From Hyposmocoma kahamanoa (lineage: Eukaryota > Arthropoda > Insecta > Lepidoptera > Cosmopterigidae): a DNA stretch of 64,000 nucleotides. Of this stretch, positions 19,568 to 29,898 are shown one piece after another (position 1 is the first letter of the stretch; each line of letters begins with the position of its first letter). The position numbers and the translations under genes were made by a program. The notes under the pieces are model-generated. The model made no database searches and was not told the origin of the DNA. It worked only from the letters and a program-made list of their open reading frames with translations. Location of the stretch: NCBI RefSeq assembly GCF_003589595.1, contig NW_020653993.1, positions 4,087,574 to 4,151,573 on the forward strand, written 5' to 3'.

Positions 19568-20189
19568 AAGTGACTCCACGGGCAGTGGACGCGACGAATC
19601 GCCTGTAGCGCGAGCGCGTCTCTTGAAATCATGATCCGTGAGGACCCAGCATACGAGTGACAGCTACGTTGTACTACATAACACGCCCGTGTGGCATCGT
19701 CACGTACAAATTTTCGTCTTCATGTGTTAAATGAGAGATGGCTAAATGTGCGAAACAAATTTTAGAAACATCACCATCATGAAATGAATTTGAAATTTCA
19801 GTTTCAACCCTACGTGTTGTGTTATTGCGATATACGGACTTAAACAAACTAACAATATATGTATATATGCTATTGTCTTAGAAAATAATAAGAGGGTATA
19901 TTGCCATTGTTATGGTAAACGAGATGACATTCAGCGGGTCACGCCTACTCCTTGGGGTTAACCATTTCGCCCTATGCATTATTCATGGGGAAATTTGACA
20001 TGGCTTCGCACATCATATATTATTTGGTGATAAGATTTTGGTAAGGCGTCGATTCTTTTTAACGTTTCTGAAAAAAGATTACGACTACGATTAACCAGCT
20101 AAGATGGGATCGTAATATGGTTTAATAACATGGAAAAATAATAAGGATAATCTTGGTCGTGTAATAATGAGCTAATGAGCCTTTGTAAC
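19568..20189. other. Unassigned stretch
   Basis: No landmark was recognised. Confidence 0.35.
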
Positions 20190-20415
20190 CTATTAGTTTA
20201 ACCTATCATCTCTAAAGTAGAGGGTCGTGGATTTTAAACTGTGTTCGATGGAGAACGAGGTTGCGGATTCGATTCCCAGTATGACCAAATTGGAATATCA
20301 ACTTTTTCTAAATTGATTCTGGTCAGGGTGTTCTGGAAAGTGCCCCAGAGTGAATTACATTGCTCTGGTACTCACAAGGGATTCCCATAATTGAGACCAA
20401 TGTAAGTCTAAAAAG
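20190..20415 (+). mobile_element. SINE-D
   Basis: The B box is in ttgcggattcgattcccagt. The body is accaaattggaatatcaac and ttctggtcagggtgttctgg, ending at gaattacattgctctggtac and gagaccaatgtaag. It is joined directly to a family K end. Confidence 0.8.
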
Positions 20416-20417
20416 TG

Positions 20418-20661
20418 TTAACCGACTTCAAAAAAGGGGAGGTTCTCAATTCGGCCGCATTTTTTTGTGTGTGTCTGTTACGCGATGACTCCTATTTAAT
20501 TTTGAAGAAAATATTCCGCCTCTAAGAGTGGAAAATTAGGGGATGAATCCTGCTTATACGATTTCACCCCTTTTCCAGTAACCAATTTCAATAAAACTAG
20601 AACTACTAAAAATAGAGTTAATTCCACAAACTTTTGAGTTCGGTTTTTTATAATAATGACG
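20418..20661 (+). mobile_element. Family K, short form
   Basis: Left end ttaaccgacttcaaaaaagg, internal gaagaaaatattcc and aattaggggatgaatcc, right end cttttgagttcggtttttta. Confidence 0.8.
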
Positions 20662-21539
20662 TTAAGGTATCACCATCATTAACACTGTAATAACCAAAAA
20701 CAAATATCTTTCCAGCGAATGATTTGATAAATTTTGTTAACAACCTCGGAGCTATACCTTTTCCTGGTGCCACATAAAGAAGTTACTTATAGCCTTGTAA
20801 AAGTCACTAAAGACCAATTTCCTGGTTTACCACAGACATTGGATACCCAGTATTAAGGCCAAGAAAATGAGGTCAAGGTAGCATACAAATTACCTCTTTA
20901 ATTTCTCTACAAAATTTCTTTTATCCTCCAAAACTCTTCGACGAGGTATTCAACAGTCAATTTATCATCTAAGCACAATGAAGTAACACAAGAAAATTCG
21001 TCTTAATCCATTAAAAGTTCCTTTCTACGTTTTTTCTTTCATAATAAAGCTGCTTAAAGAAAAGCTTCTTAAAACATTAATTTTTTACGTTATTATACTA
21101 AAAAGATTCGTTTTTCTCTGCTGGTTTGTACGAAACGATTGAATGGATACATAGACTAAGTAATCTTAATTCTCACCAGAGGACATAGTAGTAATATAGG
21201 AAAAGACAAATTTTGCACCTTTGTAGTAAACAGTATAATATTTCGTAACTGCTCAAATTTGCAAAATAGCTTTTTTTACTTTCATAAATTCAAATTTTAC
21301 AAAAAAGGCTTTAAAAAGGGGGTTAATTAGAATTATCTGTGACATTTTAAAAGTTTTATGAGGTCGTCAGCACAATGTCGTCAAATCAGGTCTGTACAGT
21401 GCAAATTATACTTATACGATATTACAATGAAAAAAGTGTAATTTTTAAAGTAAAAATGACATTAATTATTTTAAAACCAATCTAGAAACACGCAGCGAAT
21501 AATAGATGTCTTTTAGCAATCAATAAATAGTATTTTTAA
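20662..21539. other. Unassigned stretch
   Basis: No coding or repeat landmark was recognised. Confidence 0.4.
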
Positions 21540-21808
21540 GTTGATAAAAGGAAAAGGTTCTCAATTGGACTGTATTTTCTTTTTGTCTGTTACGCGATGG
21601 CTCCGGCATTTGTGAACTGATTTAAATGATTCTTTTTTGTTGAAAAGAGGGTACCTCAATTTAATTAGTTCCATTTAAATTTAAAGAAAATATTCCACCT
21701 CAAAGGGTAGCAAACTAGGGGATGAATCCGATTTGGCGCATTTTCCGGTAACCGGCAATAAAACTTGGCAAATAGATGTAATTCACGAACTTTTGAGGTC
21801 GGTTTTTA
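21540..21808 (+). mobile_element. Family K, short form
   Basis: Carries ggaaaaggttctcaattgga, gttacgcgatggctccg, gaagtg-free ggtagcaaactaggggatga and cttttgaggtcggttttt. The left inverted end is degraded. Confidence 0.75.
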
Positions 21809-21942
21809 GAATTAGTTTATCAAAAAATTATGTTATTTATATACGAAACATATACACCTACCTTTAATAAGTAAGCAGTAGTGGTTATGACAATAACTAC
21901 AAATATTTATTTAATATAGTCATTTAGCGATCTAGTCTTTTC

Positions 21943-22013
21943 TATGATATCAAAAGACAAGATGAACAAGCCGTGAGCCTGGTGGTAAGTGACAACTCTA
22001 TCCACAACAGTAT
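21943..22013 (-). repeat. Family A 3' fragment
   Basis: gatatcaaaagacaagatga, gtgagcctggtggtaagtga and ctatccacaacag match the tail end of family A. It stops before the central hairpin. Confidence 0.7.
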
Positions 22014-22088
22014 CTTGAGAATCTGGTTACTTCAAGATGTAGAAGTTGATATATTGCATCTCCGGTGAAGTAGAGTCCTATCTTGTAA

Positions 22089-22289
22089 ATGCACAAGTTT
22101 ACAGGTTTTACATATTTACCGTTCACATCTGTAGAGATGGTGTTGGACACGAGAAGCAATTCAAGGAGACTAGAAACAAAATGTAAATATGGTAAATGTC
22201 GAAAGTTGACATCATGGATGTGTAAAAAATGTAATGTTTCTTTATGTGACAATAAGAAAAACATGTGTTTCTCAAAATTTCATATATAA
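22089..22289 (+). pseudogene. piggyBac-type transposase C-terminal cysteine-rich domain
   Basis: The C-terminal part translates to RRLETKCKYGKCRKLTSWMC and KKCNVSLCDNKKNMCFSKFH before a stop. The pattern C-x4-C...C-x2-C-N-V-x-L-C...C-F-x3-H is that of the zinc-binding domain at the end of piggyBac transposases, which contacts the element ends. No catalytic DDD domain could be read upstream, so only the terminal piece remains. A host gene domesticated from piggyBac cannot be excluded, but nothing upstream supports an intact gene. Confidence 0.7.
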
Positions 22290-22637
22290 TATAGTTGTTG
22301 CTTGCACCTACATAATGTTTTTTTTAAGTTCTTATTGCAAAAGAATCAAATTTGATACAAGTTCTTTTTCGCATGTTAAAGCCATTATAAACATGTTACG
22401 ATTTTTTAAATTATTTTTCTCGTATTCTCTGTACCAAATGCAATCCGAAACTATTTTTTTATTTTATAACAGAAATTCATGCATTTAAGGGGTAACTTGC
22501 AATTGCACAAATGTACAGGAAACTATTTAAAAGTTTTATCTTATATTTTTGAGGCTACCTGATCACCTTTCAAGAGCACATTGATGTTATATTATGTTAA
22601 GTGTTGCGCCTTCTATGAATTAACTGTCTCTGTTTTC
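22290..22637. other. Possible piggyBac 3' flank, otherwise unassigned
   Basis: Follows the piggyBac relic. I could not identify a TTAA-bordered right end with confidence. Confidence 0.35.
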
Positions 22638-22812
22638 GTTGACGACCTCGGTGATGAAACTGTGGGCGCTAGGCGAGGAGGTCCTGGGTTCGATTCCCAG
22701 TAGGACCAATTTGGGAAATTAACTTTTCTTAATTCTTGTTACAGTGTTCTGGGAAGTTCCCCATAAGGTATACCCTAGTTTAAGACCAGGCGCTTGATGT
22801 GGTTGTCTGGCC
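22638..22812 (+). mobile_element. SINE-D, well preserved
   Basis: gacgacctcggtgatgaaac, then the B box in gtcctgggttcgattcccag, then ggaccaatttgggaaatta, acagtgttctgggaagt and ccctagtttaagaccagg. Confidence 0.85.
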
Positions 22813-23181
22813 CATTATTATTACTCTGTATAATTTTAATTGTTAAGTCGTTTTCATATTATTTTTTAAGTTGAATCTGCGTTTCCACCGTAGGTACAAT
22901 GTGTCCATTCAATCAATGTACTACCTATTTGGAGAACCTGCAAGGTCTTATAGTCGTTCCTATAAGAAGTTATCAACTTCATCCTTAAGCTGGGGCCATT
23001 GCACAAAGCAATTATGTAAATTGCGAATAATAATGTTAGCAGCTCATTTATTGTATACCCTTCGGTTTTATTGTAATTGATGCTATTATCGAGTTGCACA
23101 AGTTTTGTTCTTTTAACCCTTTTGTTTTTATTGTTGCTAGTTAGTAGCAGTTTTGTATATTGGGTGGTCTACATAGTGTTT
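22813..23181. other. Unassigned stretch
   Basis: Open frames here overlap on both strands and none has a recognisable domain. Confidence 0.35.
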
Positions 23182-23600
23182 TTACTGTATGAAATTGGAG
23201 ACAGCTGGACAGAACGTCTCATACGCAAAAAATACCAATTTCAAAATATTGGGTGAATTAAATCTTGCAATTCCATCGCACACTCTCCGTGATATATCTG
23301 TAAGGAATACTGATAAGCAGGCAACTTTACGGCGGTGTTCAAGGCTCTGCAGCTTTGCCTCTACTAGAACCGAGTCACCTATAAGCCTCTTGGCAGACTT
23401 TTCTATTACCAAAGAGGTCATCGAATATTTGTTACCGCCTTCCTTTCTTCTTTTATCACCTGTTACAATAAATTTTGTAAACCGAGCCTTCTGCATTTCA
23501 TGTCTCAAAGGTTGGGCCACACCCATAATACTTGCGGAGCAATTTAAAGTTTTGTATTGCAAAGTTCTGATAAGCACTGGTACCCTGTATATGCCTCTAG
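23182..23600 (-). pseudogene. CR1/Jockey-like LINE ORF2 C-terminal relic
   Basis: On the minus strand the frame contains SAKRLIGDSVLVEAKLQSLE followed by HRRKVACLSVF. This is the block downstream of the reverse transcriptase in many insect LINEs (compare RRATRIIGDEEVSS...LRRDVASLSAVYRMYHG in the LINE at 28.2-29.8 kb). The expected following motif is replaced by unrelated sequence and no 3' tail is clear. The preceding region, with KARFTKFIV, could not be assigned. Confidence 0.6.
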
Positions 23601-23639
23601 TTTCACCGGCTTACCTTTCGGAACCTGGAATGGAGTGAT

Positions 23640-23681
23640 GCTCACATTACTGCTTGGCGGCAGTATCCAAACTCTTTCATG
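23640..23681 (-). repeat. Family A scrap
   Basis: acattactgcttggcggcag followed by aaactctttca. Internal sequence between these two family A phrases is deleted. Confidence 0.6.
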
Positions 23682-25504
23682 TTAGTAAATATTCTATATT
23701 AATCATACAGCTTTTACTAATGTTGAGTCTCAATTTGTTTACCACCAAGTTCCAAGTAGCAATAACTTTGATTGTAAATAATGAAGTATTTTTGAGCCTA
23801 ATTCCTTCTTCAAAGATGCTTGCGCTCAACTGTGAGCCGCCAAATTATATAAATATATTACGTTGTTAGCGAAATCATTATAATTATCACTTGATTTCAA
23901 AAAGTATTTTATAATAAAAGGTAATTAACCAAAATTACAGCATTTAAGTCACATATGAAACCCACATAATAAAAATGTGTAGCATCCTATCCCTTATTAT
24001 GTTAATCCTTTTTGTAACACCCCGTATTTCTTTACACACTCTTCATCATACATTTTCTGTAATGGAATGGGCGTACACTGCGTGGGACATTTTTCATACA
24101 TGAATTATTACTCCGCGATAAGTGGAGTAGTGTTACAATTGCAGTGCAGCAGGTGGAACAACTTTACATCGGGACTGGCTGGCTATTTAATGACGTCATT
24201 GTTGTTAATGCCATCATGGGAAAAGAATACTATATCATCTCATTAAGTCCCATTTCTTCTTGCATAGCTAGCCAAATGTATATCCCCCGGACTTTCTGAC
24301 AGGTGCGAATCTTCTTTAACGTGAACGTCTAAGCCATTGTCCTATCCGCTAGTGCGATACTGGTCGAGAACTTCACATAGTCATGTATTTCAAAATTGTT
24401 GAATTCCGGCAAGCAGGTGCCTTCAGGATATATTTGTTCATAATGAGCAAGTTAAACATACTCTGTGGCCCAGATCCGTGTTACAGATCGAAAATGGATC
24501 TTCCTATGGAAGGTTAGCGTTCTCCCACCTGGGTCATCAGTTAGCACATTTCAAATTCCGTGGAGTGACTCAAATACCTATGGTACTGAAGGAAATTTCT
24601 TAAGAAGCCGTTCTTTGTCTCGTAGACAAAAATATATAGATATAATTAGTTAAATCTGTTGTGAAATAACCAACGGCTTCCCACGACATCTGTCGCGTTT
24701 CAAATTGAAGAGGTACCTTGAATTTCTGGATGAAAAACAAACGCATATCCCGACAAACTGGTACTATCTTTCCTGTACGGTACAACCTTAATATTTTCAG
24801 TGCAGAGTGTTTTTTTTCTGTTTCTTTCTTTTTTCTTTCTAGTAAGATTGTCAACAAATGAAATGTTATCAATTTAAAAAAGTACTTGCGACCAGACAAT
24901 ACGCTTAAGAGAATTTTAATAATTCCATTATAATTAGAGATAATTATGCAAAGTAGTAAGTTGTCCTTAGAAAAAAACTTTCATTTTGTGTAGTCGGATT
25001 ACAATAGTTTAAATATTTAAAATACAAAATTACAACCTACATCGCAGCAAGTTTTCAGCTAAAAGATTTATCGCAGTCCCTAAAATCATCTCTGTGAACC
25101 GCATTGCTATTTGTCATGCGACAGCTGGTTCCAAGCAGTTCACACCGGCTCAGAGCGGTTCTAGCGGGATTATTCCGGTTTGTTCCAGCTATACTTTATT
25201 GTGGTTTACCTTCATATGCCCTAATACTGGGCAAACGTGTATTTTAAAGGTCACTCGTGTTAATTTAGAACGATTACGTTGATACCTTTTTTGATAAATG
25301 GGTTGAGACAGAAACTGTAAATGTGTTTACATAAGTAGTTTCTCAACATATACTTGGTTTTTTGAAAAGCTTAAAACTTTTTAAACTTTATTAACATAAC
25401 AAAGGAGAACTATTATTTGGTGATATACTTGTGCAAAAAAAAAACAATCAAAACTAATGAATTCGCTTATAATTTTTGAGCTAACATGGTTAGTATGAAT
25501 ATTT
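23682..25504. other. Long stretch without recognised elements
   Basis: Short open frames (24465, 24600, 25094) show no domains. Around 24290-24430 there is a degraded region with phrases resembling a tRNA-derived SINE on the minus strand, too weak to call. Confidence 0.35.
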
Positions 25505-26165
25505 TAGAGGTCCTGAGGCAAGTGGGATGACATTAATAATTTTAGATATTAATGTGCCTGTCTCTGAAGTTGCAAAACCACAGAGGCAGACGGTCCAGTG
25601 CGACGAGGATGGCTTCACAAAGGTGGTGAAGAGGAAGAGGAAGCCCACCAGCCGTAACCAGTGTGGCACAGCACCGACAGGACCGAACTTCCTGCTGCGT
25701 CCGGCCGTACCGACGACGTTGATGTACCTGTCGCGGCTGCATTACTCCACGAAGTCTGAGGAGATAGTGGAGTATATCAGGCATAAAGCCAATTACACCC
25801 TGAGGGTCGAGCGGTTGGAGTCTCGCCGCAACGTGAACTTTAATTCGTTTGTGGTGAGAATACCGACCGAACATCTTTCGACCTTCATGAAAGAGGAATT
25901 TTGGCCGAAGGGTGTCATATATCGGCGATTCCGTGGCCGGTTACCTGACACCAGATTGCGCCACACGTCGCCGATAAATGAAATCGTGTAGATTAGTTTT
26001 TTATTATTATTATATTGTATGTATGTTAGTTTAAAGGTATATATAATATAGGTGTATTTTATTTTATTTTGTTTTTATATTTGTTATGTATGTTAGTCTA
26101 TAAGGTATGTATACATGGGTCTTTTTGTAACCTGATATAAATAAATAAATAAAAAATTTAAAAAA
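25505..26165 (+). mobile_element. ORF1-only non-LTR-type retroelement
   Basis: A gag-like ORF is followed directly by a 3' region and an A-rich tail (ataaataaataaataaaaaa, about 26135-26165). No reverse transcriptase ORF lies between ORF and tail. The left boundary is approximate. Confidence 0.5.
25527..25991 (+). CDS. Gag-like ORF1 protein of a non-LTR retrotransposon
   Basis: This is an open frame of 154 codons without stops. The N-terminal part is basic (DEDGFTKVVKRKRKP, about residues 27-41). The middle and C-terminal part contains LYL-like LMYLSRLHYSTKSEEIVEY, RVERLESRRNVNFNSFVVR and FWPKGVIYRRFRGRLP. That pattern resembles the RRM-like domain of lepidopteran LINE ORF1 (gag-like) proteins as I remember them. 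Such proteins bind element RNA in the cytoplasm. The true start is uncertain: the first ATG at 25527 follows an AT-rich leader, and upstream sequence has no continuation. The intact frame in a window full of decayed elements suggests a recent insertion or selection. A host RNA-binding exon is the alternative. Confidence 0.55.
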   Translation: MTLIILDINVPVSEVAKPQRQTVQCDEDGFTKVVKRKRKPTSRNQCGTAPTGPNFLLRPAVPTTLMYLSRLHYSTKSEEIVEYIRHKANYTLRVERLESRRNVNFNSFVVRIPTEHLSTFMKEEFWPKGVIYRRFRGRLPDTRLRHTSPINEIV

Positions 26166-26514
26166 ATTAATAAAAACAGACGCTTGTGCTAATGAGTGAT
26201 CAAAGCGTCAATGTAGTCTGATTGCCAATATATTTTGCGGAGGCGCTCAGCCTGAACAGAAGTGTCTATTTCAAATGCTTAAAAATATATTCTTTACGAT
26301 TTCTGTGTTTCTTGTCGATGTTCTTTATCTGATCATATTATTACAAAATCCCGAAAACAAGCTAAAGTAAAAGTATGAAACAAATTATTTAAGCGTAATG
26401 TAACTTTGCACATAATTTTTATATGAAGATATTTCTCTTTTAATACTACATAGAACCTGCAAAATTTTGGTTTTCAACTGAAACCCTATAGTTAATAAAT
26501 TTACATTTATCCCT
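26166..26514. other. Unassigned stretch
   Basis: No landmark was recognised. Confidence 0.35.
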
Positions 26515-26668
26515 ACAAATGTCGCGCCACCCGCTGCCCCGTCAGACGCCATTGGGTGCTTGTCAATGTTGGATCTGTGTCAAATGTTCTCCGCCTGTTC
26601 CTATTCTATTCAGATGAAATGTGGGGACATTTCATCTCCTAAAATCTAGGCTCAAATATTTCACCTTA
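26515..26668 (-). repeat. Family G repeat
   Basis: The complement contains gagcctagattttaggag, aggcggagaacatttgacac and gacggggcagcgggtggcgc, matching 11633-11832. The middle is shortened. Confidence 0.65.
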
Positions 26669-26734
26669 AGTGATCTATGTACGTTATGAAATAAATAATA
26701 CGTTCGTGATGAAATAATAATACGTTATGAAACG

Positions 26735-26900
26735 ATTTGCACCCGACTAAAACTCCATTTATTGGGTAATGAATTTTTACAATATAAATTTTTTTTCGAA
26801 GAAATTGTAGTTGATTCGCAAATATCGCAGTAATCACGTAATATACACATATAACAAATACAGACAAATTGAGTAACTCCTTTTTTGAAGTCGATTACAA
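26735..26900 (-). repeat. Family K fragment
   Basis: cgcagtaatcacgtaatatac, acagacaaattgag and cctttttttgaagtcga-type end at about 26880-26895. The gaggtcgg end is missing. Confidence 0.65.
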
Positions 26901-26940
26901 CAATCACGTAAATTACTCACTGGGATTTCGAAAGTATAAT

Positions 26941-27280
26941 AGCAGTAGAGCTCCTCGTGTATCCAGGGAACTACTGCCACTTTATCTATTTCTGCCGCTC
27001 AGCAGAATGTGAGCGTTACTGTGTTCCGATTTTGAAAAGTGTCATGACCTGGTAAGGGTGGCGGATAACTGATGGATGCACGTCGCGACCGACCGGCTAT
27101 TCTGCCAACTTTTGGCGGAGGCCTATGTTCAGCAGTGGACGTCTTCCGGCTGATATGATGATGATCAGTCTTTCAGGTTTTTGTGATTTAAAGCTCTTAG
27201 TGGCACTACAATCATGTCGCTTACCACCAGACGTGCGACTTATTCGTCCCGTTACTGGGTAACATAAAACAAAAAAAAAT
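26941..27280 (+). mobile_element. Family A copy interrupted by a LINE 3' tail
   Basis: agcagtagagctcctcgtgt to gttccgattttgaaaa is family A. After an unrelated insert the repeat resumes at cagg-tttttgtgatttaaagc and runs to tcgtcccgttactgggta and an A tail. Sequence between ttacaggcac and the left hairpin arm is lost. Confidence 0.8.
27045..27170 (+). mobile_element. LINE 3' tail with GAT repeats
   Basis: cggaggcctatgttcagcag, tggacgtcttccggctgata and tgatgatgatc are the 3' end of a LINE type common in Lepidoptera. Only the last ~120 bp are present, inside family A. Confidence 0.65.
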
Positions 27281-27891
27281 TAGAATTGGTAGTAGAATTA
27301 CGCAGCAGTCGAAATTGGTTTCAAAATCACGTAATTGGGGCGTGCGTTCCTAGTTTTTATTTTTATGTTACCAGCTTTTACAGAATAAGCGGGTTAGTCG
27401 AGAAGTAATATTGCAATATGGCGGATATTTCGCTCGGTAACAAGTTGCAAAGGGAATGGCATCGTTTGTTTTTATCGGTTGTAAGTGATTTTTGATGGTT
27501 TCGCGGCTCAACGTGAGGTTGTTCTCTAATGAGTCGAATATTGCAGGGTTACTGGTAATTTGGTTCATTGAAGGTGCCGTCGTAATGGATATGATTTTCA
27601 TAAAAGTAAAAGGAATGTGGAGAAAACGTGGGGAAAAGTCGACCTTCGTATATATATTATATTAACCAGATTTCATTACAATGTAAACGTAACTGATACT
27701 TAACACGTACGGGAACAAAATTGCCTGTATATGCTGTCCTGATAATAAAGATTCTCACATGGCCACCGGTGGTACATCATCGCCCCATGAACCAAAAAAT
27801 GTGTCGGGGTGGACTGCACCACCCGTGGACACGGCGAAATTATGTTTTGTAACTTTCTAATTAACCTATAAAGTATCTCAAGTATTTTCTT
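27281..27891. other. Unassigned stretch
   Basis: No landmark was recognised. Confidence 0.35.
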
Positions 27892-28088
27892 TGACTGTAT
27901 AATTTTTGTTTGTATGTATGTTACGCGATAACTCCGTAATATAAAAAATACTCCGTGATAATTTGTTAACCGATTTTGAAGATTCTTTTTTTGTTGGAAA
28001 GAAGGTACCTCAGATGTGGTCGTATTTAAATTGAAGAAAACATTCCACCTCTGAGGGTGGCAAACTAGGGGATGAATGACTTTCGAGA
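27892..28088 (+). mobile_element. Family K, cut off by the CR1 LINE
   Basis: gttacgcgataactccg, ttaaccgattttgaagatt, attccacctctgagggtggc and aactaggggatgaat. The right end is absent; the poly-T of the LINE begins immediately after. Confidence 0.75.
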
Positions 28089-28201
28089 TTTTTTTTTTTT
28101 TTTATACATGACAGGCAAATGACTTCACTCCACCTGATGTTAAGTGGAAAGTGGTATCCAAACGTGAAGGAACCTAGTGCAGCGATGAAACCCTCACTGC
28201 A

Positions 28202-29848
28202 CTAGCCACCTTCACCCTGCCTGCCTACAATATGCCTCTTCACGCCTCGTTTGAAGGACCCCATATCATAAGAGGGAGGGAAGACATGTGCCGGAAGGGA
28301 GTTCCATTTGTCAACCGTGCGGCAGAGAAAGGAGCCACCAAACCTTTTAGTACGCGATGGAATGCGGCAGGTAGTGAAACGGTGACTACGAAGGCCAGCA
28401 CGCGTGCTTCTGAGCAGGAACGGGGAAGGGGGGATGAGGTTGAACAGTTCTTCAGAGCACTCACCATGGTACATGCGGTAAACGGCGCTAAGCGATGCAA
28501 CATCTCTACGCAGTTGCAGAGGTTCAAGGCGTGATGAGACCTCTTCGTCGCCTATAATTCGAGTAGCACGACGCTGTAATTTATCCAAGGCATCGAGTAG
28601 GTACTTGGCGGAGCCGTCCCACAAGTGCGAACAATACTCAACGCAAGACCGGACCTGTGTTTTGTACAGCAGGCATAACTGGTCCGGCGTGAAAAAACGT
28701 CGCACCTTGTTCAGGACTCCGAGTTTCCGTGAGGCTGTTTTGATCACAGATTCGATGTAGCTCCTTGGATTCAAATCACAGCAGATTTCCATACCGAACA
28801 AGGTAAAACTGCTCTGAGGTGAGAGTGCTGTGCTCATCAGAGAAGGCATGGAAAGGAACGGCGATAATTTTGTTGTTAACGCACAAATCTGTGTTTTCTT
28901 GGCGTTGAACTCAACAAGATTTCTAGATCCCCATGCAGAGATGAGGTCCAATATCCTATTGAGGTCACCGACAAGATTAGATCGCTCTCTGTCAGTATCG
29001 GCGCGCCCAGCTGCGGGGAATCCGTGATATCCCCCATGAACAGTGCTATCATCTGCATAACAATGAATATTCCCAAGTGGAAGCATATCATTGATATGCA
29101 GAAGGAAAAGCGTGGGAGATAGGACGGATCCCAGCGGTACGCCGGCGTTCACATTCACGAACCTCGAAATGCTGCCGTCAGAAACGACGCGAATTCTCCG
29201 CTCACGAAGGAAATCGGCAATCCAGCTGCATAACTGGGCTGGCAAACCGTACGCCGGGAGCTTGGAGAGAAGAGCTTTGTGCCAGACCCGATCGAACGCT
29301 TTGGCTATATCGAGGCTAACAGCCAACGACTCGCCACGTTTGTCTATAGCCTCACCCCAAATATGCGATAAGTACGCTAGAAGGTCACCCGTTGATCGTT
29401 TCGGACGAAACCCATACTGCCGATCATTAATTATGGAGTGATCTTCTAGGTATTGGGTCAGTTGTTTGTTAAGGATCCGCTCTAAAACCTTGCATATTAT
29501 GGAAGTAATGGCTATGGGACGGTAATTATGCGGGTCTGATCGGTCGCCTTTTTTGGGAACTGGTTGCACATTAGCCTCTCTCCAAGAGTCCGGCACACGA
29601 CCTGAAGAGAGTGACAGACGATACAGTCGCGTTAGCACGGGGGTCAACTCAGCTGCGCAGCTCCTAAGTACAATCGCTGGGATACCATCAGGACCACTAG
29701 CTTTCCGGACGTCGAGAGACTGCAGCTGCGTACGCACATCGCATTGTCTGATACGAATATCAGACATCGTGTAGCCACAGTGAGGTAGAGTTGGTGACTG
29801 TGCGTTACAGTCGTCGAGACAGGAGTTAGCCGCAAACAGATTTGCCAA
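28202..29848 (-). CDS. LINE ORF2: reverse transcriptase and C-terminal domain (partial)
   Basis: This is a 548-codon open frame. The reverse transcriptase motifs follow in order: VPKKGDRSDPHNYRPIAITS (about 98-117), QYGFRPKRSTGD (144-155), SLDIAKAFDRVWHK with the first catalytic Asp (178-191), NAGVPLGSVLSPTLF (234-248) and CYADD with the catalytic Asp pair (263-267). After this come FTLFGMEIC, the RRATRIIGD block, FGGSFLCRTVDKWNSLP and SYDMGSFKRGVKRH, typical of CR1-type LINEs. The enzyme would copy element RNA at a nicked target. One oddity is VPLGS where VPQGS is usual. The listed first Met is not the real start: the protein continues upstream in another frame after a one-base loss. Confidence 0.85.
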   Translation of the reverse strand: MANLFAANSCLDDCNAQSPTLPHCGYTMSDIRIRQCDVRTQLQSLDVRKASGPDGIPAIVLRSCAAELTPVLTRLYRLSLSSGRVPDSWREANVQPVPKKGDRSDPHNYRPIAITSIICKVLERILNKQLTQYLEDHSIINDRQYGFRPKRSTGDLLAYLSHIWGEAIDKRGESLAVSLDIAKAFDRVWHKALLSKLPAYGLPAQLCSWIADFLRERRIRVVSDGSISRFVNVNAGVPLGSVLSPTLFLLHINDMLPLGNIHCYADDSTVHGGYHGFPAAGRADTDRERSNLVGDLNRILDLISAWGSRNLVEFNAKKTQICALTTKLSPFLSMPSLMSTALSPQSSFTLFGMEICCDLNPRSYIESVIKTASRKLGVLNKVRRFFTPDQLCLLYKTQVRSCVEYCSHLWDGSAKYLLDALDKLQRRATRIIGDEEVSSRLEPLQLRRDVASLSAVYRMYHGECSEELFNLIPPSPFLLRSTRAGLRSHRFTTCRIPSRTKRFGGSFLCRTVDKWNSLPAHVFPPSYDMGSFKRGVKRHIVGRQGEGG

Positions 29849-29898
29849 GAGGTCGGCTTTATCCTGCGGCTTGTGGGCTATATTGCCGTCAGAATATC

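Noticed and set aside
23189..23638. 149-codon plus-strand open frame
   Set aside because: The minus-strand frame over the same interval contains a recognisable LINE C-terminal block, so the plus-strand frame is its shadow.
24290..24430. Decayed SINE on the minus strand
   Set aside because: Only loose resemblance in short phrases; neither box nor tail could be identified.
28232..29441. Plus-strand open frames across the CR1 LINE
   Set aside because: They lie antisense to a reverse transcriptase with recognisable motifs and are by-products of its coding sequence.
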